A stretch of DNA of 64,000 nt from Cellulomonas sp. KRMCY2 (GTDB lineage Bacteria; Actinomycetota; Actinomycetes; Actinomycetales; Cellulomonadaceae), in the NCBI RefSeq assembly GCF_000526515.1, contig NZ_JAGF01000001.1, positions 2,666,001 through 2,730,000 on the forward strand, given 5' to 3'. The stretch's first letter is position 1. Every line of letters begins with the position of its first letter. The position numbers and the translations under genes were made by a program. Below are positions 18,468 through 26,613 of this stretch, piece by piece. The notes below the pieces were generated by a model. It did no database searches and was not told the origin of the DNA. It worked only from the letters and a program-made list of their open reading frames with translations.

Positions 18468-18487
18468 GCGCGCACCCCGGGGCGCGC
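18468..18487 (+). terminator. short GC hairpin in uxaA-uxaC gap
   Basis: GCGCGC (18468-18473) and GCGCGC (18482-18487) can pair around an 8-nt loop. There is no T-run. It lies in an 88-bp gap within an apparent operon and may only be a stabilising structure. Confidence 0.3.
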
Positions 18488-18542
18488 CAGCGGCTGACAC
18501 CCACCGGGCGACCGAACACCACGACCCTGCGAGAGCGACACC

Positions 18543-19973
18543 ATGCCCACAACGCCGAGCAAGACGCCCGTGCTGGCCCCCCACCCGGACCGCCTGCTGC
18601 CTGCCGACCCCGCCGTCCGGGACATCGCCCGCAGGCTCTACCGGACCGTGCGCGAGCTGCCGATCATCTCCCCGCACGGTCACGTGGACCCGCAGATGCT
18701 GCTCGACGACGTGCCGTTCCGCGACCCGGCTCAGCTGTTCGTCACGCCGGACCACTACGTGACCCGGCTCCTGCACGCCTCTGGGGTCCCGCTGGAGGCG
18801 TTGGGGGTCGGGCAGGGTCCGCTGAGCGAGGCCGCCGCCCGCGAGGCCTGGCGGCTGCTGTGCTCGCACTGGCAGGTCTTCCGCGGCACGCCGGTCCGGT
18901 ACTGGCTGGAGTCCGAGCTGGCCGAGATCTTCGGCGTCGAGGTCCGACCGTCCGCCGAGACGGCCGACGAGATCTACGACCACCTCGCCGAGCGGCTCAC
19001 CCAGGACGCCTACCGGCCACGGGCCCTGTTCACGCGGTTCGACATCGCGCTGCTGGCCACCACCGACGACCCGTGCGACGACCTGTCCGCGCACGCCGCG
19101 CTGGTCGCGGACCCGACCTGGTCGGGACGTGTCATCCCGACCTTCCGACCTGACCGCTACCTCGAGGCCGCCGATGCCGGCTGGCCCGCTGCGATCGCCC
19201 GCCTCGGCGAGGTGTCCGGCATCGACACCGGGACGTATCCGGGCTGGGTGGCCGCGATGGAGGCGCGTCGACGCTACTTCGTCGAGCACGGTGCCGTGTC
19301 CGCCGATCATGCGCACACCGACGCGGGCACCGAGCCGCTCGAGCCGGCGCAGGCCGACCGGGTCCACCGGGCTGCACTGAGCGGTACGGCGACCCCGCTC
19401 GAGGCGGTGGCCCTGCGCCGCCACATGCTGCTCGAGATGGCGCGGATGTCGACCCAGGACGGTCTGACGATGACGCTGCACGTCGGGGTGCGCCGCGGTC
19501 ACCACGGGCCGTCGGCGGCGAGGTTCGGGCCGGACACCGGGCACGACATCCCGCTGCGCACCGACTTCACGGACCCGCTGCGGCCGCTGCTCGAGCGGTA
19601 CGGCACGCACCCGAACCTCCACCTGGTGCTCTTCACGCTCGACGAGACGGCGTTCTCCCGCGAGCTGGCGCCGTTGGCCGGCTTCTACCCCTCGGTGTAC
19701 ATCGGTGCGCCGTGGTGGTTCCTGGACGCGCCGGACGCCGTCCGCCGTTGGCGCTCGGCCGTCACGGAGACCGCCGGCTTCTCGCGGACGTCCGGCTTCA
19801 TCGACGACACCCGGGCGTTCTGCTCGATCCCGGCCCGGCACGACATGGCGCGTCGGCTCGACAGCGGCCACCTCGCCCAGCTCGTCGCCGAGCACCGGCT
19901 CGACGAGGACGAGGCCCACGCCGCCGCGGTCGACCTGGTGACCGGTCGCCCGACGAAGGTCTTCAAGCTGTGA
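18543..19973 (+). CDS. uxaC: glucuronate/galacturonate isomerase
   Basis: 476 aa, the usual UxaC length. Family motifs are P-I-I-S-P-H-G-H-V-D-P near residues 39-49 (metal-binding His pair), L-F-T-R-F-D-I-A-L-L-A-T-T-D-D-P, F-R-P-D-R-Y and H-V-G-V-R-R-G-H-H, and the C-terminal R-H-D-M-A-R-R. It isomerises D-glucuronate to D-fructuronate and D-galacturonate to D-tagaturonate, feeding both neighbours. The ATG at 18543 follows a GAGAG stretch. Its stop overlaps the next gene's GTG by 4 nt, so isomerase and reductase are coupled. Confidence 0.95.
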   Translation: MPTTPSKTPVLAPHPDRLLPADPAVRDIARRLYRTVRELPIISPHGHVDPQMLLDDVPFRDPAQLFVTPDHYVTRLLHASGVPLEALGVGQGPLSEAAAREAWRLLCSHWQVFRGTPVRYWLESELAEIFGVEVRPSAETADEIYDHLAERLTQDAYRPRALFTRFDIALLATTDDPCDDLSAHAALVADPTWSGRVIPTFRPDRYLEAADAGWPAAIARLGEVSGIDTGTYPGWVAAMEARRRYFVEHGAVSADHAHTDAGTEPLEPAQADRVHRAALSGTATPLEAVALRRHMLLEMARMSTQDGLTMTLHVGVRRGHHGPSAARFGPDTGHDIPLRTDFTDPLRPLLERYGTHPNLHLVLFTLDETAFSRELAPLAGFYPSVYIGAPWWFLDAPDAVRRWRSAVTETAGFSRTSGFIDDTRAFCSIPARHDMARRLDSGHLAQLVAEHRLDEDEAHAAAVDLVTGRPTKVFKL

Positions 19974-21343
19974 GCGAGCTCCGCAGGGATGCCGCCCCGC
20001 CGCCCGTCCGGCACGTCCACCTCGGGCTGGGCAACTTCTTCCGCGCCCACCAGGCCTGGTACACCGACCATGCGCCCGACGCGTCCGACTGGGGGATCGC
20101 GGCCTTCAACAGCCGCCCGTCGGCGCGGTCCGACGCCGTCGCGGCGGCGCTCAAGGCCCAGGACGGCCTCTACACCGTCGTCACCCGGGGCAGCGCAGGC
20201 GACACGTTCGAGGTGGTTCGGAGCATCGCCCAGGTGCACACCGCCGACGAGTGGGACGCCTGGCTCGGCTACCTGACCGACCCACGGGTCCAGGTGATCA
20301 CGACGACCGTCACCGAGGCCGGCTACGAGCGCAGCGCCGACGGTGACCTCGACGTCGACCTGCCGGCCGTGCGCGCCGACCTCGCCACGCTGCGCAACGA
20401 CCCGACGGCCGCCGTCGTGACGGTTCCCGCGCGTCTGGTCGCGGGTCTTGCCGCACGCCGTGCGGCGGGTGCGGGGCCGCTGACGATCGTGCCCTGTGAC
20501 AACCTGCCGGACAACGGTGCGGCGGTCGCGCGGGTCGTGGCCGGCCTCGCTCGGCTGGTCGACCCGTCGCTGGCCGACTGGATCGCGGGCACCGTGGCGT
20601 ACGCGACGACGATGGTGGACCGGATCACCCCGGAGGCCACCGACCAGGACCGCGCCGACGCGCAGGCCGCGACCGGTGTCCACGACCGCTCGCTGGTCGT
20701 GACCGAACCCTTCACGGAGTGGGTGATCAGCGGCGAGTTCGCTGTCGGCCGGCCGCACTGGCAGGACGCCGGGGCGACCTTCACCGACGACGTCGCGCCG
20801 TTCGAGGAACGCAAGCTCTGGCTGCTCAACGGGGCCCACTCGTTGCTGGCGTACGCCGGGTCGATCCGTGGTCATGTGACAGTCGCCGACACCATGCGCG
20901 ACGAGCGCTGCCTGGCCTGGCTCGAGGCGTGGTGGGACGCCGCATCGCGGCACCTGACCGTGCCGACCGTCGAGATCGATGCGTACCGCGCTGCGCTGAC
21001 CGAGCGGTTCGCGAACCCGCGGATGCGGCACCGCCTCGACCAGATCGCCTGGGACGGTTCCCAGAAGCTGCCGATCCGGGTCCTGCCGACGCTGCGCCGG
21101 GAACGGGCCGCCGGGCGGCTCCCGGCCGGCGCGACGCTGGCGGTCGCCGCCTGGGTCTGCCATCTGCGCGGGTTCGGCGCCACTGTCACCGACACCCGGG
21201 CGGCCGAGCTCGTCCCGCTGGCCGCCGGATCGTTGCCCGACGCCGTGCGCCGCGTGCTCACGACGCTGGCCCCCGACCTCGCCGCGGACGAGGCAGTCGT
21301 CGCGGCCGTCATCGATCAGGCCCGGGAGCTCGCCGAGCCCTAG
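19970..21343 (+). CDS. mannitol dehydrogenase-family hexuronate reductase (fructuronate reductase-like)
   Basis: 457 aa long-chain polyol dehydrogenase. Visible motifs: H-L-G-L-G-N-F-F-R-A-H (nucleotide binding), V-P-C-D-N-L-P-D-N-G, M-V-D-R-I-T-P, T-E-P-F-T-E-W-V-I and K-L-W-L-L-N-G-A-H-S (catalytic Lys/Asn/His). It would reduce fructuronate to mannonate, or tagaturonate to altronate; both acceptor dehydratases are in this operon. The GTG start overlaps the UxaC stop by 4 nt. The C-terminal third is repeated, in decayed form, at about 25206-25455. Confidence 0.9.
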   Translation: MSELRRDAAPPPVRHVHLGLGNFFRAHQAWYTDHAPDASDWGIAAFNSRPSARSDAVAAALKAQDGLYTVVTRGSAGDTFEVVRSIAQVHTADEWDAWLGYLTDPRVQVITTTVTEAGYERSADGDLDVDLPAVRADLATLRNDPTAAVVTVPARLVAGLAARRAAGAGPLTIVPCDNLPDNGAAVARVVAGLARLVDPSLADWIAGTVAYATTMVDRITPEATDQDRADAQAATGVHDRSLVVTEPFTEWVISGEFAVGRPHWQDAGATFTDDVAPFEERKLWLLNGAHSLLAYAGSIRGHVTVADTMRDERCLAWLEAWWDAASRHLTVPTVEIDAYRAALTERFANPRMRHRLDQIAWDGSQKLPIRVLPTLRRERAAGRLPAGATLAVAAWVCHLRGFGATVTDTRAAELVPLAAGSLPDAVRRVLTTLAPDLAADEAVVAAVIDQARELAEP

Positions 21344-21372
21344 GACCGGTAGGGGTCAGCACGCCCGAGGGG

Positions 21373-22137
21373 TCAGGGGGCCAGGAGGTCCCGGTCCGGT
21401 TCGGGGGCTTCGTCTGGCGCACCGTGGTACCGCTGCGCGGATGCCTCGGGCTGGGTGCTGTCGCCCTGAGACAGGACGGCCAGGACCGCGGCCTTCATGG
21501 CCGCGCTGGACCGACCGCCCCGGGAACCGGTGGCGGCCTTGATCAGAGCGTCGGAGAGGTCGTGGACCTGCATGTCCTGGCGGCGGGCGGCGTGCTTCAC
21601 CAGCTGACCAGCCTGTTCGGCGTCGCACCCGTGGGTGGCCATGACCAGGCCTCTCGCCTGGTCGATCCGCGCCTCGCCGTCGGCCGTGGCTCGTCGGCGT
21701 GCGACGTCCTCCTCGAGCTCGAGCGACCCTGAGGGCGCCGTCGTCGAGAGCGCTGCGCCCTCGGCGTGCTGCCGGTCCAGGTCGGCGTGATCCCACGCGT
21801 ACGCGGCATCGGACCGCCTGGCCCACGCATCGTTGACGACGTGGAAGCTCGTCTGCAGGCCGGTGAGCCGGAGCAGCTCGGCGACCCTCGGGGGAACGGC
21901 GCGCAGACGCAGTCGGCTCCCGAGGCGCGCCTCGGCCTCGAGCAGCGGCCGGAGCCCGGAGCAGTCCATGAACGTGACCCCGGACAGGTCGACGACGACC
22001 TGACTCGTCGGCTCCGCGGCGACCCGGGTCAACGCCCGACGCAGGGAGGGTGCGGACGCGATGTCGACCTCGCCCACGACGTAGACGATCCGCTGGCGCA
22101 TGACCGTGCTCCGTGCCGAGTCCGTCGCGAAGGCCAT
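21373..22137 (-). CDS. STAS-ANTAR antitermination regulator
   Basis: 254 aa. Residues about 15-110 are an anti-sigma-antagonist-type STAS domain (V-V-D-L-S-G-V-T-F-M-D-C-S-G-L, the conserved loop with phosphorylatable Ser). Residues about 155-215 are an ANTAR RNA-binding domain (R-I-D-Q-A-R-G-L-V-M, then A-G-Q-L-V-K-H-A-A-R). ANTAR proteins bind paired hairpins in nascent mRNA to block termination; STAS here could sense partner-switch signals. ATG 22137 follows GGAGATGGGG. It is the last of three consecutive ANTAR genes on this strand. Its targets are unknown. Confidence 0.88.
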   Translation of the reverse strand: MAFATDSARSTVMRQRIVYVVGEVDIASAPSLRRALTRVAAEPTSQVVVDLSGVTFMDCSGLRPLLEAEARLGSRLRLRAVPPRVAELLRLTGLQTSFHVVNDAWARRSDAAYAWDHADLDRQHAEGAALSTTAPSGSLELEEDVARRRATADGEARIDQARGLVMATHGCDAEQAGQLVKHAARRQDMQVHDLSDALIKAATGSRGGRSSAAMKAAVLAVLSQGDSTQPEASAQRYHGAPDEAPEPDRDLLAP

Positions 22138-22203
22138 GAGTCCCCATCTCCAGTGCGCGCCGGTGTCGACGTGCTGCCGGGTCTGGGGCAACACAACTGC
22201 GGA

Positions 22204-22227
22204 GATGGGCCGACGAAGCGGCCCATC
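22204..22227 (-). terminator. 9-bp hairpin with hexaloop between two ANTAR genes
   Basis: GATGGGCCG (22204-22212) and CGGCCCATC (22219-22227) form a perfect stem with a 6-nt loop (CTTCGT on the transcribed strand). It lies 66 bp upstream of the STAS-ANTAR start. Hexaloops are the shape recognised by ANTAR proteins, but this loop lacks the A at position 1 and G at position 4 of the described consensus. Confidence 0.5.
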
Positions 22228-22256
22228 CCTCACGAGGAATCTACGGCGTCGCCCTC

Positions 22257-22307
22257 CCGAGCACAATGGCGACCGACGAGTCCGGCGCCGCGCCTGTCGG
22301 TGCTCGG
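22257..22307 (-). repeat. 8-bp perfect inverted repeat downstream of GAF-ANTAR gene
   Basis: CCGAGCAC (22257-22264) is the exact complement of GTGCTCGG (22300-22307), with 35 bp between. In the minus-strand transcript it lies just after the GAF-ANTAR stop (the gene ends at 22310) and before the 22204-22227 hairpin. The two could be alternative structures. Confidence 0.35.
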
Positions 22308-22309
22308 CG

Positions 22310-23032
22310 TCACGCGCCCAGCAGGACGCGGGCGTCGAGCGAGCCGTCCACCACGGCAGTCGCGACCGCGGTCAGGGTCAGGCCGTTGTGCCGGGCGTGG
22401 TCGCGCATCCGGCCGAAGGCCTTGTCCACGCTGATGTCTGCACGGGCGGCCAGGACTCCCTTGGCCTGCTCGATCAGGACCCGGCTGTGCAGTGCTGCCT
22501 GGAGCTGTTCGGACACGATCGTCTGCTCGCGGAGGTTCCGTTCGTGCAGCAGTCCGATGGTGGCCACGTCCGCCATCGCCTGCCCGATCGCGATGTCCTC
22601 GTCGCTCAGGTCGACAGGCTCGTCGGTGAAGAGGTTCAGAGCGCCGATGACCCGGCCGCGCAGGCGCATCGGCAGGGCGTGGGTACCGCCGAACCCGGCG
22701 GCCTCCGCCGCGGGCGTGAACACGGGCCACCGTTCGCGCGCGTCAGAGAGGTCGACGTTCGTCACGGCCCTTCCGGTCACGTAGCAGTCTCGACACGGAC
22801 CTTCGGCGACCTGCAGCTCGAGGAGCTCGATCAAGCGCATTCTCTCGGTGGTGCTCGCCATCAGGCGCAGGTTCCCGCGTTCGTCGGCCAGCATCAGGCC
22901 CGCGGCGTCTGCTCTCAGCAGCTCGATGCAGCGCTCGGTGAGCGTCTGGAGGAGGTCGACCACGTCGAACTCCTCGACCAGGGTGTCTGCGAGCTCGACG
23001 AAGACTCGCGCCAGGCGCTGGGGTCCGTCCAT
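22310..23032 (-). CDS. GAF-ANTAR antitermination regulator
   Basis: 240 aa. A GAF sensor domain (E-L-A-D-T-L-V-E-E-F-D-V-V-D-L-L, A-A-G-L-M-L-A-D, G-P-C-R-D-C-Y) covers about residues 10-165, followed by an ANTAR domain (L-I-E-Q-A-K-G-V-L-A-A-R-A-D-I-S) to the end. The pattern is that of the Mycobacterium Rv1626/amidase-regulator-like and MmyB-independent GAF-ANTAR proteins. The ATG at 23032 follows AAAGGAGG. The Cys pair in G-P-C-R-D-C could serve redox sensing (inference). Confidence 0.9.
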   Translation of the reverse strand: MDGPQRLARVFVELADTLVEEFDVVDLLQTLTERCIELLRADAAGLMLADERGNLRLMASTTERMRLIELLELQVAEGPCRDCYVTGRAVTNVDLSDARERWPVFTPAAEAAGFGGTHALPMRLRGRVIGALNLFTDEPVDLSDEDIAIGQAMADVATIGLLHERNLREQTIVSEQLQAALHSRVLIEQAKGVLAARADISVDKAFGRMRDHARHNGLTLTAVATAVVDGSLDARVLLGA

Positions 23033-23112
23033 CACTCCTCCTTTGCTCTCACCCGTTTGCTCGGGTTCTCGGGACTCAGGTTCTTGGTTCTCGGCGGCAC
23101 CGGCTCCGCCAG

Positions 23113-23841
23113 TCAGTGCCCGTGGATGCGACCATCCTCGTCGCTCGTGAAACGCACGACCCCGGCGAGGACGTCACGGGCCATGGCGATGATCGGGCGC
23201 TCCGCCGCGAAGGATCGGGCCCTGAGCAGGACCAGTGCCTGGGCGAGCGACACGCCGACCTGGACCGCGATCATGCCGGTCGCCTGGTGCACCTCTGCGC
23301 GGTCCTCGATCACCCGGATCAGACCTGACTCAGAGCCGTCCGGGGAGTCCTGCGCCTGCAGGTGCAGCAGGATCGTCGTCGCGGCGTCGGCGAACGACAG
23401 TGCCTCGGTCAGCTCACCATCGGTCAGTGCCCCGGGGAGGTCGCGGTACAGATCCAGCACGCCGAGGCGAATGGCTCCCACCCGCAGGGGCAGAGCGAAG
23501 ATCGCGCGGATCCCGGCATCCAGAGCGCCGGCGGAGAAGCCCGGCCAGCGCGCCGGACCCGACGTGGCCAGATCGGGTTGGAGCACGGGCCGCCCGGTCC
23601 GGGAGGACTCGACGCACGGACCTTCCCCGAGCGTGTACTGCAGCTCTTCCATCGTGGCTGCCGGACCGTCGGTGGACGCGACGGTCCCGGCCGGCCCGTT
23701 GTCCGTCATCAGCACCATGCCCACCCCCGTGACAGGCAGCGCCTGCGCGCACGCCCGGACCAGACGCTCGGGAAGGCTCGACATCGCGGGGGAGCCGTCC
23801 ACGACCCCGGCCAGGATCTCAGCCACCCGCACCGAGGTCAC
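23113..23841 (-). CDS. GAF-ANTAR regulator (second)
   Basis: 242 aa. The GAF part holds G-V-G-M-V-L-M-T-D-N, L-G-E-G-P-C-V-E-S-S and L-P-L-R-V-G-A-I-R-L-G-V-L-D-L-Y; the C-terminal ANTAR region (E-V-H-Q-A-T-G-M-I-A-V-Q-V-G-V-S-L) carries the conserved Q-A-x-G-M core. It is the first of three ANTAR genes in a row. The start is uncertain: GTG 23841 is preferred (GAGGCGG nine bases upstream), with 23850 and 23859 possible. The upstream reading frame continues open but lacks similarity to the family. Confidence 0.85.
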   Translation of the reverse strand: MTSVRVAEILAGVVDGSPAMSSLPERLVRACAQALPVTGVGMVLMTDNGPAGTVASTDGPAATMEELQYTLGEGPCVESSRTGRPVLQPDLATSGPARWPGFSAGALDAGIRAIFALPLRVGAIRLGVLDLYRDLPGALTDGELTEALSFADAATTILLHLQAQDSPDGSESGLIRVIEDRAEVHQATGMIAVQVGVSLAQALVLLRARSFAAERPIIAMARDVLAGVVRFTSDEDGRIHGH

Positions 23842-23921
23842 GCCGATCACCCGCCTCACATCGTCCGCAGCACCGAGCGTAGTCGGGCCTGCGCGGAACC
23901 TCGGCGCGGGAGGGTCTGGTC

Positions 23922-23943
23922 CCGGTACCGGTACCGGTACCGG
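23922..23943. repeat. three tandem CCGGTA units
   Basis: CCGGTA is repeated three times and followed by CCGG, giving overlapping CCGGTACCGG palindromes in the divergent gap between the GAF-ANTAR and SDR genes. Function unknown; it could be chance in GC-rich DNA or a regulator site. Confidence 0.5.
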
Positions 23944-24058
23944 CAGGATTCGCCCGGACCGGCGGCGGCGACAGGGACAGCGGTCCCGCGTCAGGGAGAC
24001 TGGAGCCGGAACCGCGCTCCCGACGAGCCGGACACGTCGAGCCATCAGGAGACCCCAC

Positions 24059-24880
24059 ATGTCGCAGCGGACCATCGTCATCACCGGCGCGAGCGACGGG
24101 ATCGGGGCGGCGGCGGCGCGCAGCCTCAGCGAGGGCGGCGACCGCGTCGTCGTCGTCGGCCGTTCCCCGGAGAAGACGGCCGCTGTCGCGCGGGAGATCG
24201 GGGCCGACGCCTTCGTCGCGGACTTCGCGCGGCTCGACGACGTGCGGCGGCTCGCCGCGGAGCTCCTGGCGGCCTGCCCCCGGATCGACGTCCTGGCCAA
24301 CAACGCCGGTGGCATCATGGGCGCGCGCGAGGAGACCGTGGACGGCCACGAGAAGACCTTCCAGGTCAACCACCTCGGCCCGTTCCTGCTGACCACCCTG
24401 CTGATGGACCGACTGCTCGACGGTGGGGCCCGGGTGCTCAACACCTCGAGCGCAGCCAACCGGATCTTCGGCCGGTTCGAGATCGACGACCTGGACGCCC
24501 GCACGAGGTATTCGCCGAACCGGGCGTACGGCAACGCCAAGCTGGCCAACATCCTGTTCACCACCGAGCTGAACCGGCGCCACGGGCTGCAGGGCATCGA
24601 TGCCGCGGCCTTCCATCCGGGTGGTGTCGCGACCGGGTTCGCCGCGGGCTCGACCAGCCCGATGCGGTTCGTCTACCAGACCGCGCTCCGGCGGCTCCTC
24701 CTGTCGGCCGAGCAGGGCGCCGACACCTTGGTGTGGCTCGCGACGGCCCGTCCCGGTGCGGACTGGGTGCCCGGTGGCTACTACGCCAAGCGCGCGATCG
24801 CGAAGGCCAACCCGCAGGCCCGCGACGCCGACCTGGCCCGGGAGCTCTGGGAACGCAGCGCCCGGATGGTCACCGCCTGA
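24059..24880 (+). CDS. short-chain dehydrogenase/reductase
   Basis: 273 aa classical-type SDR. The cofactor motif T-G-A-S-D-G-I-G is at residues 9-16, N-N-A-G at about 81-84, and the catalytic Y-x-x-x-K is Y-G-N-A-K with a preceding Ser in N-T-S-S-A. The layout resembles retinol-dehydrogenase/oxidoreductase-like SDRs acting on hydrophobic or quinone carbonyls; the substrate is unknown. The ATG at 24059 follows AGGAG. It is divergent from the ANTAR genes and has no clear operon partner. Confidence 0.9.
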   Translation: MSQRTIVITGASDGIGAAAARSLSEGGDRVVVVGRSPEKTAAVAREIGADAFVADFARLDDVRRLAAELLAACPRIDVLANNAGGIMGAREETVDGHEKTFQVNHLGPFLLTTLLMDRLLDGGARVLNTSSAANRIFGRFEIDDLDARTRYSPNRAYGNAKLANILFTTELNRRHGLQGIDAAAFHPGGVATGFAAGSTSPMRFVYQTALRRLLLSAEQGADTLVWLATARPGADWVPGGYYAKRAIAKANPQARDADLARELWERSARMVTA

Positions 24881-24917
24881 CGCGCCCCGACCCGCGCCGC
24901 ACGGCAGGATGCGGGCC

Positions 24918-25019
24918 ATGAAGCCCTCTGCGGACCGGCCCGCCCGGCGACGGCGCCAGATGATCGGCGACCTGCTCGTCATGGTGTGGGCGATCGGCTG
25001 GGTCTCGGTGACGGTCTGA
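24918..25019 (+). CDS. possible small hydrophobic protein
   Basis: A 33-codon frame begins ATG-AAG-CCC; its product has a basic start (R-P-A-R-R-R-R-Q) and a hydrophobic end (L-L-V-M-V-W-A-I-G-W-V), like a single-span membrane peptide. An ATG at 24909 is an alternative. It is short and has only a weak ribosome site, so it may not be a gene. Confidence 0.3.
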   Translation: MKPSADRPARRRRQMIGDLLVMVWAIGWVSVTV

Positions 25020-25054
25020 CGGCGGCGGGTGACCGGATGGCGACGGTGCGTACG

Positions 25055-25112
25055 GTCCTGAACGTGCGCCTGTCCTGAACGTGCGCCCGTCCTGAACGTG
25101 CGCCTGTCCTGA
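25055..25112. repeat. 17-bp tandem repeat, 3.4 copies
   Basis: The unit GTCCTGAACGTGCGCCT occurs at 25055-25071, 25072-25088 (last base C) and 25089-25105, with a partial copy GTCCTGA at 25106-25112. It is noncoding, just before the reductase remnant. The gap 25020-25137 otherwise holds nothing recognised. Confidence 0.85.
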
Positions 25113-25137
25113 TCGGCCCGGCGGATCCTGCAGCGTC

Positions 25138-25455
25138 ATGGCGCGGTCCGCCGGGCCGCACCTGGACCTGGTGCGACCGGCCCGGTGCCTGCGTGGCGAC
25201 AACTCGTGGCAACCCCCGCTCGGCGCGACGCGGGTCGTCGCGGCGTGGGTCTGCCACCTGCGTCGGCTCGGCGCCCCGGTCACCGACGCGCGGGCTGCCG
25301 AGCTCACGGCGCTGGCGGCCGGCGCGCTCCCCGAGGCCGTGCGGTCGGTCTCGGGGGCGCTCGACCCGGAGCTCGCGGACGACGACGTCGTGGTGGCAGC
25401 GATCCTCGGCCAGGTCGGTGAGCTCGCCGCCGACCGGGCGTCGGCGTCAGCCTGA
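25138..25455 (+). pseudogene. C-terminal remnant of a fructuronate-reductase-like gene
   Basis: From about base 25206 the frame encodes a sequence clearly related to the last 75 residues of the reductase at 19970-21343: V-A-A-W-V-C-H-L-R, then D-A-R-A-A-E-L and L-A-A-G-A-L-P-E-A-V-R, matching V-A-A-W-V-C-H-L-R, D-T-R-A-A-E-L and L-A-A-G-S-L-P-D-A-V-R there. Nothing of the nucleotide-binding or catalytic parts remains upstream. The first 20 or so residues (M-A-R-S-A-G-P) are unrelated. It lies next to a LacI gene and uxuA, so this locus probably once encoded its own reductase. It overlaps the LacI stop. Confidence 0.8.
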
Positions 25456-26493
25456 ACGGCGCGGTCCGGTCGACTCCCGGACCACCAGCTGGGCGGGCAG
25501 CATCGCCGGGCGGACGGGGCTCGGGTGCGCGCTGCCGCGCCGGCCGCCGGCGGAGACGAGCCCGAGGACGAGCTGCACGCCGACCGTCCCGAGTGCGCGC
25601 AGCGGGGCGGCGACCGTCGTCAGTGCGGGGGAGCAGAAGTCGGCGCCGAAGATGTTGTCGAACCCGATGACGCTCACGTCATGGGGGACCCGCACACCAC
25701 CCAGGGACAGGCCGCGCATCAGGCCGATCGCCATCAGGTCGTTGTAGGCGACGACAGCCGTCGTCGGCGCCTGCGCGAGGTCACGCACCGCCGCGAAGCC
25801 GCCGCCGAGCGTCGGGGGGTACGGCCCGATCCGGTGCACACGCATCTCGAGCTCGTGGACCGCCTCGCGGATCGAGCGCCACCGCATCCCGTCCGCCCAG
25901 GACGCCTCCGGACCGGCGACGTACGTCACCGCCCGATGCCCCAGCTCACCGAGGTGCTCCACGGCCCGCCGCATCCCGCGCGGGTTGTCGCTCACCAGAC
26001 TGGGCACGTCGGTCATCGGGCGGTTGAGGACCACCGTCGGCCGTTGCTTGGCAATCATCCGGATCGCGTTGTCCGACATCCGGGAGGTGGCCAGCACGAT
26101 GGCGTCGACCATCGGGATGGCCCGGTCGATCGCCGCGCGCTCGTCGCTCGGCGACTCGTGCGTGTCGACCAGGAGGGTCACGTAGCCGGCATCGGCGGCG
26201 GCCGCCTCGACGCCGCGGATGATCTCGAAGAAGAAGGGGTTGGTCACGTCCGAGACGATCACGGCGAGCATCGACGTGCGGCCGGTGGGCAGCGCACGGG
26301 CGAGCGGGTTGGCCCGGTAGCCGAGGTCCGCCGCGATGGCCCGGATGCGTGCCGCGGTCTCCGCGTTGACCCGCCCCGGGCGGGAGAACGCACGCGAGAC
26401 GGTGGACGGCGCCACCCCGGCGGCCGCGGCGACGTCGTAGATCGTCGGGCTGCGCCGGACCGCACCGTCCTCGGGCTCGTCCACGATCAGCAC
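25447..26493 (-). CDS. LacI-family regulator of uronate locus
   Basis: 348 aa. [23 protein letters not shown] follows a short acidic lead; the hinge is [11 protein letters not shown] and the sensor domain is full length. GTG 26493 has GGGAG seven bases upstream; a TTG at 26520 is open but lies inside the operator. It diverges from uxuA and most likely represses it and itself through the palindrome at 26515-26530. The inducer is probably a hexuronate or intermediate (inference). Confidence 0.9.
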   Translation of the reverse strand: MLIVDEPEDGAVRRSPTIYDVAAAAGVAPSTVSRAFSRPGRVNAETAARIRAIAADLGYRANPLARALPTGRTSMLAVIVSDVTNPFFFEIIRGVEAAAADAGYVTLLVDTHESPSDERAAIDRAIPMVDAIVLATSRMSDNAIRMIAKQRPTVVLNRPMTDVPSLVSDNPRGMRRAVEHLGELGHRAVTYVAGPEASWADGMRWRSIREAVHELEMRVHRIGPYPPTLGGGFAAVRDLAQAPTTAVVAYNDLMAIGLMRGLSLGGVRVPHDVSVIGFDNIFGADFCSPALTTVAAPLRALGTVGVQLVLGLVSAGGRRGSAHPSPVRPAMLPAQLVVRESTGPRRSG

Positions 26494-26514
26494 GGTAGGT
26501 CTCCCGACACGTTG

Positions 26515-26530
26515 TGGCAACCGCTTGTCA
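26515..26530. promoter_or_regulatory. LacI-type operator between LacI gene and uxuA
   Basis: TGGCAACCGCTTGTCA fits TGnCAAnCGnTTGnCA, a 16-bp palindrome with central CG, the classic LacI/GalR-family form. It lies 22 bp from the LacI start and 84 bp from the uxuA start, so one bound dimer could control both directions. Confidence 0.75.
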
Positions 26531-26613
26531 GACTGCTACCCGGACGTGCTGCAATGGGTTCGCGGCGAGGACCGGGAGGTCCGGCCGGACGACAGCTGCC
26601 CAGGAGGCACGGC

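Noticed and set aside
22204-22227. Classical ANTAR target hairpin
   Set aside because: The hexaloop does not carry A at position 1 and G at position 4, so it was kept only as an unspecified hairpin.
23922-23943. Origin- or attachment-like repeat
   Set aside because: Only three 6-bp units in GC-rich DNA, no integrase or AT-rich region nearby.
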